From contig NW_006768809.1 of the NCBI RefSeq assembly GCF_000204055.1, positions 288,686 to 352,685 on the forward strand: a DNA stretch of 64,000 nucleotides. Direction: 5' to 3'. Position 1 is the stretch's first letter; each line of letters begins with the position of its first letter. The notes beneath the pieces were generated by a model that worked only from the letters and a program-made list of their open reading frames with translations, made no database searches and was not told the origin of the DNA. Below, piece after piece: positions 55,764 through 64,000 of the stretch. The position numbers were made by a program, and so were the translations under genes. The stretch comes from Melampsora larici-populina 98AG31. Taxonomy: Eukaryota > Basidiomycota > Pucciniomycetes > Pucciniales > Melampsoraceae.

Positions 55764-57896
55764 CTAGCATATTCCGCGGCGGGCGCCGCCTCAACAAACT
55801 TCACTTGTCACAGCTTTCTCAAAATCTTTGCTTCACTCTCCACTCTATACCTCACCATTGCCTTATGTATGCCACACGCTGTAGCATCTTCGTCCTTGAA
55901 CTCAATGCATTTGAGACTGACCACCCTCCTCAAAACTGATTAAGGTCTGTCTCCTTATGATGGTGATTTCCTCCCCCATGTAGGATTCTAACTTCCTTGA
56001 GCACAAAACACCCTTTCACGTCTGATACACCAAATTTAGTTGACATAATCAGTAAATCAAGATTTCTTGCAGCCACTGCAACCTGACAAATTCTCCACCT
56101 CACCATGCACTGCAGCTTGCGCTAAGTCTCTTAGCGGTTGATGTTTTACACAAAGACTTTGCCTTTGCTCTGCTCTCCCATTTAGTTGTCTCATCCTCTT
56201 AACCCTCTATAATTGAAAGCTTCACCACTTACTTGCAGGGAATTCCATAAAGGCTCCTGAAAACCTTGGTTCGATCTTTCAAATCATCATCTGATGGTGT
56301 AATATTTCTCAATTTGGCTTCTATAAAATATCACAGTAAGGCTTCCTCAATCTACAATCTCCAGTTCTTTGTTGTTTGCTTGATGATCCTTTATCCATCA
56401 CATATTCTCGTAATTCTTCTTCTTCTTTTAACCATCTGCTTAATCGACTTTGAGTTCGACCAAACTTTCTAGCTGTTTGGTTTTGAGTCGCTCCTTCTCT
56501 ACTATGATACTCTATCACTTGTAATTTATGTGCTACTGTGGCTGAGTTACGTTTTTGAGTACCTATGGATGGTCGTGGGTTTGATCCTTCTCTTCAAAGA
56601 GTGGCTGGTCTGTTCAATTTGGGTGGGCTTTGTGAATGGACCATTAAAGAATCTGGTGCAATTGTTACATTTTGAAGAGATAGATTTGTGAGCGAGTTTG
56701 CGTGTTGATTTGGAGTAAGTGTTGTAAGATCATTTGTTGGGGTGCAGAAGGTGAATGAATTCGGAACTGTTATTGAAGTTAGGGGCTCTATCGTAGGCTG
56801 AGGTTGAGTACATCGATCTATTCCAGAAAAACCAAAATCAAGATATGTAAGTTGATATCTCTTATAAGATGTAAGATTAAAGATTGAAAAGATTGATAAA
56901 CAGACCAATCAAACAACTCAAAAGATTCTCAAGAATAGGTTATAACAGTGTATCAGAATCGTTCCAAAAATGCCTTCTGATTCGATACACGAATTGAACC
57001 ACTCATTGTCAACATCTTCATCTCAAATCAATCTTGTGTCCGACCAAAATCACCGGGCTAAAAGATCATGTAACCCAATGTGAAAGAATGAGATCATGAA
57101 GTTGAGTCATATAAAGATAAGTTAGCAGTTTTTGGGAATGGGTTCAATTCAAAACTTGTGACGTACTTACACATTAACCCCAATGACCTGATAGTATCAA
57201 ACCAAGATCAGAAAAATTGTCGATCTAGTTGCACTTACATATTCCATCAAGAAAACCGTCCTCCATGCTGTTCAGAGGTATAAATCAGAGCGATTCAAAA
57301 GCAGTGGGTTGAGGTTCTAGAGATACTCAACATATTTGGCGACCTAGGTCCTTAAAGACAATCTCATCAGCATCTGAAATATTGTAATCCGATAACACTT
57401 TTTGATCATCATTGAGAACTTTTTTATCGAGCGTAGTAAGTCGCTGATGATTTAAATCAAGCTAAATTAAATCATTCATTGAAAAAACCAGATCAATCAG
57501 ATTAAAGGGATACTAAAGAACTGATCAATAAATTGACTCCCACCTTTGTAGATCTCTTGATGATAGACTTGAGGTCTTGAACTCAGCGAATCAAGAGGTT
57601 GATTTTCATTCAATTTGAGTTCGATGGTTCTGTGAGCGATGATGTTTGTTCACTGGAGGCATTGGTTATTGAATCCGTACGGTTATGACCTGGTGGATGG
57701 CCGCGAGTTGGGTAAATATGGTAAGGTCATTCGCCTCGGGTGACTGGTGATGAGCAGGAAGGAATGATAGAGATGAGTGATGGTGAAACGCGTGGGGTGG
57801 GCATTAATTTGTGTGGACGCGTAAACCCTCAATTTGTAGTAGGGATTGGAGGTTTAATTGAGTTTTGCCGCCGAACGTGGTTCACCCTTAACTTGA
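55764..57896 (-). mobile_element. Second Helitron of the same family, opposite orientation
   Basis: On the minus strand it starts TCAAGTTAAGGGTGAACC at 57896. It ends with the hairpin GCGGCGCCCGCCGC (55789-55776), GGAATATG and CTAG at 55764, followed by T of the Copia LTR (TAACTC). The 5' 85 bp resemble those of 51946-55624. It carries a CENP-B/pogo-like gene fragment. On its 5' side it abuts, with one base between, the 3' end of a third Helitron. Confidence 0.8.
56321..56908 (-). pseudogene. Pogo/CENP-B-type transposase fragment
   Basis: The frame on the minus strand first gives a Thr/Pro/Ser-rich stretch. After an in-frame TGA (about 56579) comes SATVAHKLQVIEYHSREGAT and NQTARKFGRTQSRLSRWLKE, which looks like the psq/CENP-B helix-turn-helix of pogo-type transposases and their domesticated relatives. 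It stops at 56321 with no DDE domain. It lies within a Helitron, so it is likely captured. A host CENP-B-like gene rather than a transposon could be the source. Confidence 0.6.
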
Positions 57897-57897
57897 G

Positions 57898-59151
57898 CTA
57901 GCCAGATCAGCAGCGGGCGCCGCACAGCTCCTTCCCAAGAGATTTCTTAGACTTTTGCATGGATCTCAGTTTCCCAACAGCTGTGATACATAGCATATCT
58001 ACAATTGAGCCTTGTGTTTATGAGTCTAACAAAAATTTCTCTGTCAATGTAGACATATTTAACGCTAAGTCAACAGTCATGAACTTGCTCCTTGTACTTG
58101 AAGCACCAAAATTACAAGGTCAAAAGTGTCCTCCAACAGTGTGGGGTTGTACTTAGTCAGGAGATACATAGTATTACTATCAGTAGTATGTACTAATCAG
58201 ACAACGCAAATCATTATATACTGGTCTCTCTCTGTGTTGTCCTCTTCCCATCTGGTGAAGACTTTGATCACCAGGTGAGATCTCAAAAGAATGACTGAGG
58301 TTCCAGAAGAATGGCTCAAAGATGAATATGATTTCCAGACATAAACTGAAAGATATCAAAAACCCATGAGATCATTCAACACAGAACCAACTTTTATGTG
58401 ACAGCAATATTGTCTACTCCACTTCTATACCAAAGTTTCTACTCTTTTCCAACTAAATTCTTACTCAAATCCTCAGTCAATGTTGACTTCATACTTGCTG
58501 CAACTCCATCTTCTTTTAAGCTCCTTCAATCACAACTATTCCTTACTCAAAATTGAAATCATATGGAAGCTTCATTTGATGATCACTTGCTACTTGTTTT
58601 TCTTTTATAAAATTTGGATTCCATGAATGATCTTGGATTGAACTTGACACTATACTAACATCGTTTTCTAATTTGTTTTGAATCCAAAACTCCAATGAAT
58701 ACTCTTTTTCTCATAATTATATTATTGAGATGATGAAAAATTCCTCTTATCAATTTTGACATGTCATCTTTTCCATCCCAATATTTTTGAATTTTTGCAT
58801 CAACAAAAGATGAGTCGTGATTCACATTCATTAGATATTTTCTTCTTTGGGTTGGGGTTGAATGAGTCTCCATCATTCATCCGAATTTCAAGTCATGAAG
58901 TTTTTTTAAAGGTTTTTAACACATCTTCTTGTGCTTCAATTAGTTCATTAATCAAACATTCACCAATCATATTTGAATAATCAATACCACATGATTTATT
59001 CCAATAAACATCATCTCCAAATTAATTCAGTGAAACTGAATGTAATTCTTTAACTCAGAAGAAATTACCAATGAATACAGCTGCTCTTGCTGCTTTCAAA
59101 GAAGGTGTAGGTGCATGGTCATCTTCTTGACCCTCAATCCTTAAACATGTA
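57898..59151 (-). mobile_element. 3' end of a third Helitron and gene debris
   Basis: CTAG at 57898-57901 and the hairpin GCGGCGCCCGCTGC (57923-57910) mark a minus-strand Helitron 3' terminus. The body extends to the right and its 5' end was not found in the window. Sequence 57960-59150 is AT-rich with broken coding-like runs, for example minus-strand CLINELIEAQEDVLKTFKKT near 58930, and no intact gene. Confidence 0.55.
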
Positions 59152-60050
59152 CAGTAGATTCCATAAAGAATGAAATCAAGAATTTTTCAAAATCGAGTCA
59201 TGGTCCGTGCGCCCGGCAGTAAAGTTGAGATCAACTGCGCGTCTGTCAAACTTACATGCCGCATCGAATATAGATACATACATATCACCAAGGTATCATT
59301 GGGTCTATACCAAAAAATACGGTAAATCTGGAAAGCAATGTGGCATAACGGTATTCTCATGAACCATTAATCATGCTGGTTGGGCTGAAAGACTGCTTGC
59401 AAGGGTTTGAGTCGCTTTCCTTTTGACTTCTATTTCTTTACTCCACAAGTATTTTTTTGCTTGTTGCCATAAAACAAAAATTATGACAATAAGACCTGGT
59501 CTTCTTTGTCTGTGTCAAGTTTATCGATCATTATTGGTCTTTACAAAAAAAACTTGAGTGACAAACGCAAAGAAAGAGTCAAACACCGGCTCCTTTCGAT
59601 CCAACACTATCATTCAGACTACATAAGCTTTATACCCTTTGGACACCAAGAGGTTAAAGGTGCAGCAAAATTATAGACTGGGACATCAATGTTTTGCAGT
59701 AAAGCATCTGTATATCGTCAGACATAGCGTGTAAGTTTGACAGATTGCACAGTCAATCTCAACCTTACTGCTGGGCGCACGGACCATGACTTGATTTTGA
59801 AAAATTCTCGTTTTCATCCTTTATGGAATCTACTGTACAATCCATTGCTTTGAATCATAGAGAAGATGAAAGTAAAATTGACTTAAATACTGTCATAGCA
59901 CCTAAAATTTCTTAGACTGAACCAATTGATGAGCCTGTCAAGACTGATCAATACCCAAATTTGATTACATGTTCTCATAATTTCGATAATCAGATCCAAT
60001 TGACTCTTATTAACTTTGTCCAAGTTGAACCAATCAAATGACTACTCCTT
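59069..60050 (+). pseudogene. Degenerate unidentified gene split by a mariner-like MITE
   Basis: Before the MITE the plus strand reads MNTAALAAFKEGVGAWSSS then a stop. After it come SIALNHREDESKIDLNTVIA, a stop, TEPIDEPVKTDQYPNLITCS and NQIQLTLINFVQVEPIK. The runs share a frame style and codon use but contain several stops. No family was recognised. It is probably Helitron cargo. Confidence 0.35.
59152..59835. mobile_element. Mariner-like MITE, 684 bp, TA TSD
   Basis: This is the second copy of the element at 13103-13787, over 95 percent identical by eye, with CAGTAGATTCC ends and TA on each side. Confidence 0.9.
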
Positions 60051-61034
60051 AAATTCATTTCATGTTCCAATTTTTCAATACACTCCCTATCTTGATTAGA
60101 TTGATATGAATGGTTTAAAGTAATTGACACATTCCTAACTCAAATCCTATTGGTCAAATTATCTTCATGATTAGGGCTGATGAGTGCATCTAACCAACAC
60201 TAAGAATACTTTTTATTGTGATACAACTTTGATCATTTTTTCAAAATCTTGTTAATTTTGGAAATTTATTCATACCTGAGATTGATAGAGCTTTAGGAAT
60301 TCCAAGACACAAATTTCTATCTTCAAATTCAGGAATTTTCTCTAATTTTTGATATGCTGATTTGAATCTAACTGATTTTATTGGTCACCCTGAATGCTTT
60401 CAGCGAGTAAGGATTAATTCCAAGATCCATCTGACTAAATTGTCCTTCAGATTTAAAGTCTGGTCCAATTTTTCAGATCAGTTTGAATTGGTTTGCAGTT
60501 AAATAAATTAAAGATAATTTCAGTCGGAATGCCTTATTTGGTTCAATTAAATTCATAGGTAGATCAGATCTGGAAAAACTTGGAAATTAATTAGAATTCA
60601 AATGATTTAGTAGTTCAAAAGCCTTATGATCTATTGAGTCAAACACGAAGATATGTAAATAATTCAATTTTCTATCAACTCTACCTCATCTAATTATGAT
60701 TTTGATGCATCCTTGTCCAATGAATTGTTAATCATTTGAGTAATTTGATAAAAGTGATGATTTTGTAATTCTTCCGATGAATTGCATCCCTTGGTCCAAT
60801 TTTGATGATGGTTTTCGGAAATGAAGAGCAATGCTTTGATAATGTTCAAAAGAAAGGTGATATTGAATCGCTTTGAACGTTCTTGAATGAGCGATGACTG
60901 TTCTGATTCAAATGGTTAATCAACTTGTCTGTGATTGCATTTCAACTGAGTTCCAGATCATAGTCAATGATTGAAGTTGCAGTTGAAGTGCATTGAAGGA
61001 TTGATCAAGTTGGTAATTGAATCTCATAGTTGAT
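60050..61034. other. AT-rich stretch without a supported gene
   Basis: Sequence is strongly AT-rich, with stops in all frames and occasional coding-like words. I see no TIR, tandem repeat or domain. Confidence 0.5.
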
Positions 61035-61040
61035 GATTGC

Positions 61041-62903
61041 TACGGAATGCGAGGTGTGCCAAAGTGCCAAATCAAATTTCCAAAAAACAAATTTCAGAAT
61101 CCCCGAGTCAGAAATTGACAAAACTGGATTAAACTTTAAAATTAACTCAAATACTGGTCTGAAACCCCCTGTATTTGGGATAAAACCACACTTTCTGCCA
61201 GTTCTCACGGTTTACTAACCACGACTGCGATTTTGACTGCTGAGTTGGCACTTTGGCACAATATATACGTGGAAATTTCAAGGAATCAAATGTTCAACAT
61301 GTCAAAATTCGCCAACTTAAAAAAGCACAGAAGGCAAAACATAACACCTACCACACAACAACAATACTAGCCAAAACCTACTTCTTCCACAATCATGATT
61401 GACCTAGTCTTAGGTAGCCCACAGCTTCAGTCAATCAACTGAAGAAAACTGGTATGGGTGTACCGCCGGTCCCCAGGTAGCTGCTTCAGACAGGCTACGT
61501 AATCCTGGTTTTAGGGTTGGACCACCCAGTGTTAGGTGGTCTACAGCTTTAGTCAAGTATACATACCAGTCCCCAGGTACTCTCTCCAGTCAAAGACCAC
61601 CAAATCCCCTTTATTTATGGTTTGATCACCTTTGGTAAGGTAGCATAGACCACAGCCTAAACCACCTAAGCCTAGGTGGTCAAACTTTAATAGATAGACC
61701 ACCTAGGCTTAGGTGGCTCTCTTCTCCAGTCAATCAACTGGAGAACGGGCCTAGGTGGTCCAAGTTCAATAGGAGGACCACCTAGGCTTATGTAGTTCTC
61801 TTCTCCAGTCGATCGACTGGAGAACAGGCCTAGGTGGTCCCAGTTTACTAGGAGGACCACCTAGGCTTATGTGGTCTTCTTGTCCAGTCGATCGACTGGA
61901 GAACAGGCCTAGGAGGACCACCTAGGCTTATGTGGTCTTCTTCTCCAGTCGATCGACTGGAGAACAGGCCTAGGTGGTCCCAGTTTACTAGGAGGACCAC
62001 CTAGGCTTATGTGGTCCTCTTCTCCAGTCGATCGACTGGAGAACAGGCCTAGGTGGTCCAAGTTCAATAGGAGGACCACCTTGGCTTATGTGGTCCTCTT
62101 CTCCAGTCGATCGACTGGAGAACAGGCCTAGGTGGTCCAAGTTCAATGGGAGGACCACCTTGGCTTATGTGGTCCTCTTCTCCAGTCGATCGACTGGAGA
62201 ACAGGCCTAGGTGGTCCAAGTTTAATAGGAGGACTACCTAGGCTTATTTAGTCCTCTTCTTCAGTCAATAAACTGGATAGAGTACCATGGGACCAGTTCC
62301 AGGGCTTTTTCTCCAGTTTCTTGACTGGAGAAAAAGACCACCTAAGCCTAGGTGGTCTATCTAATAAAGTTTGACCACCTAGTCTTAGGCCTTCAAGGCT
62401 GTTGTCTATATACCACCTAAGCCTGGGTGGTCAAATTTGATTACATGGACCACCCAGGCTTAGGTGGTCCTCTAGTGATCATGTTTGTCATTGTGTCCTT
62501 TGATTGTGTTGCCTTTAATGAATTTTGTAATGGCAATATCAGTCATTGATATTGACTATGTGTACCATTGAGCAAAATCCCAGTCCACAACTGGTCACAT
62601 GACCTTGTGTGTTTTGTTGTTTTTTACGTTTGTGAATTTTGACATGTTGAAAATTTGATTTCTTGAAATTTTCGTGTATTATTTGTGCCAAAGTGCCAAG
62701 TCAATGGTTGTAATTTGAGTTGCGGTTTGCAAACAGGGGAAACTGGCAGAAAGTTTGGTTTTATCCCCAATACAGGGGGTTTCAGACCAGTATTTGAGTT
62801 AAATCTGGTGTTTAATCCAGTTTTGTCAATTTCTGACCCGGGGATTCTGAAATTTCCAATTTTGAAATTCTATTTGTCACTTTGACACACCTCGCATTCC
62901 GTA
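61041..62903. mobile_element. 1.86-kb TIR element with 6-bp TSD, motif-filled
   Basis: Ends TACGGAATGCGAGGTGTG and its inverse start inverted repeats of about 200 bp (CAAAGTGCCAA, GATTCTGAAATTT-type, AATACAGGGGGTTTC). They are flanked by GATTGC at 61035-61040 and 62904-62909. The first 13 bases and the 6-bp duplication size match the 10.68-kb element at 41169-51845. The interior (61430-62470) is a palindromic motif array and encodes no protein. Confidence 0.88.
61430..62470. repeat. 80-bp repeats of CCACCTAGG and CTCCAGTCGATCGACTGGAG
   Basis: From about 61740 to 62260 a unit of roughly 80 bp recurs about six to seven times (one unit shortened to ~61 bp). Each has the perfect 20-bp palindrome CTCCAGTCGATCGACTGGAG and GGCCTAGGTGGTCC followed by its inverse GGACCACCTAGGC. 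The flanks of the array hold looser copies of the same words. Confidence 0.9.
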
Positions 62904-62909
62904 GATTGC

Positions 62910-64000
62910 TTTGTTGTCTTTCTTGAGCGAGATTGTCAATTTAGTTGTTGAATTGAAAAGTGTATGTAAATGAGCTCACTGATTTGGTGTCTCGATTAGA
63001 TCGATCCGTTTTTATCTGGTTCGATCTGTTTTGATTTGTTTCAATCTGATTCAATTCAATTTGGTGTGATTCGTTTTGAATTCATCCAATCCGATTGAAT
63101 GCAACACAGATACATCTTGATATTTAATGGGTACTGTGATTGGAGAAGACGATCTAATAAGAAATTTGATTTATTAGAGCTTCAACACGCACAAGCCATT
63201 GGATTGGATGAAGTGATTGAATCTCAACTGGTATTGATTGAATGATTAAACTGATGTGGAAGAACTTGTGAATGACTTCTGAGGAGTTTAAAATGGTATT
63301 GTTATTGGTCGATTATTTGCCCAAACTTGTACTGTTACGTATAAATCTAATAGACGACTCAAACATCAAAGAATGAAATAAGTCAAAGAAAAAGTCGATT
63401 GGTATGTCTGATTAAAAATTTCCTTTTGCCTTTAATTCTTAAACTGATTGAACGTGATGATTTGTAAACTGATCGAATTCATTTGATAGACCATCCTTGA
63501 ATCCACTTGGTCCGGCCATAATGAATGAGTTCCATAGGAAACATGGACCATAAGCTTGTGTAGGATTTGAAAGTCTTGCTTGAAGCCAAGATGAGGGATC
63601 ATATTCCGTTGAATGATAGCATGGGCCATTTGACATTATTTTCTCTAGTCCACTAACTGATGGAAGACTTTAGAGATCTTCATCCGAGTCATTACTATTG
63701 AGAGTATGATCTTGGTAGTGATTGAATGCAGCAGAAGTGAGACAGAAGGAATTGAGCATTAGGATTTGATGAATAGGTTCTTGGGTAAGGTCTGAAAGAA
63801 AGAGATAAAGAGTGGTATGCGTGTTGATTGATACAAAGTTATCTACACATACTAATGAGTGGAAGTCAGTTCACACATCATTCCATGAAATTCTAGAGAA
63901 GGGTGGAATTCAGCTCACCACAATCGAGTTGAAGTGGACCAAAAAAACAGCAACATTGTGTAAGCTTGAAAGAAGCTTGCATTTACGGTTTTGCTCGTAT
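62910..64000. other. AT-rich end of window, gene debris only
   Basis: Coding-like runs occur (plus strand around 63290-63400: GIVIGRLFAQTC, VTYKSNRRLKHQ; minus strand 63636-63440: SWLQARLSNPTQAYGPCFLW), but they are short or interrupted. No domain was recognised. The minus-strand run might be a true exon of a gene extending beyond the window. Confidence 0.35.

Noticed and set aside
51946..57896. Single 5.95-kb TIR transposon bounded by the CGTTCGGCGGCAAAACTC inverted ends
   Set aside because: The Copia LTR fragment in the middle (55625-55763) and the two hairpin-CTAG ends show two separate Helitrons in opposite orientation; no target duplication flanks the outer ends.

Overview
The window looks like a transposon-rich stretch of a basidiomycete nuclear genome, most likely a rust fungus (Pucciniales). 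That placement is inference. It rests on a secreted tannase-type esterase gene with many short introns (about 50 to 110 bp), a fungal RTC4-like domain, and dense hAT, MULE, PIF/Harbinger, CACTA-like, Copia and Helitron sequence. Only one gene looks like an intact single-copy host gene: the tannase/feruloyl esterase on the minus strand at 10004-12665. Almost everything else is a mobile element or a gene fragment sitting inside one.

Layout. 1-5912: a decayed hAT transposase gene broken by a CACTA-like MITE, a 340-bp MITE with 8-bp target duplication, and a probable solo LTR that itself carries another CACTA-like MITE. 6489-8256: the 5' exons of an unidentified gene cut by a 1.2-kb palindromic element filled with TGTAGGCGC motifs. 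10004-12665: tannase. 13103-16063: mariner-like and Harbinger-like non-autonomous elements plus a 75-bp tandem repeat. 16469-27838: a second decayed hAT gene interrupted by a complete 6.67-kb Mutator-like element (19802-26468, TSD AATTTTTA) whose single gene joins a FAR1-type MULE transposase, a CCHC knuckle, an RTC4-like domain and an OTU protease. 27922-35424: an 816-bp CACTA-like MITE split by a 6.68-kb PIF/Harbinger element (28522-35205, TSD ATT), which carries a Myb/coiled-coil ORF1, a transposase, an LTR fragment and a further 816-bp MITE.

35753 to beyond 55763: one Ty1/Copia element on the minus strand. Its 5' UTR holds a 10.68-kb TIR element (41169-51845, 6-bp TSD GTTATT) with a farnesyltransferase beta-subunit pseudogene, an alpha-kinase fragment and other cargo. 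Its 5' LTR is split at A/T dinucleotides by Helitrons (51946-55624; 55764-57896, abutting a third from 57898). From 57898 to 64000 there is degenerate gene debris, a mariner-like MITE and a smaller relative of the 6-bp-TSD TIR element (61041-62903) filled with CCACCTAGG / CTCCAGTCGATCGACTGGAG palindromes.

The genes do not form a pathway. The region reads as serial nesting: host gene remnant, then DNA transposon, then MITE or LTR, then MITE. Exact target duplications recover the order of insertion at about a dozen junctions. Two themes stand out: elements that pick up host genes (Helitrons and the 6-bp-TSD family), and non-autonomous elements whose interiors are filled with many copies, in alternating orientation, of one short motif. 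There are 722 Ns at 46645-47366.
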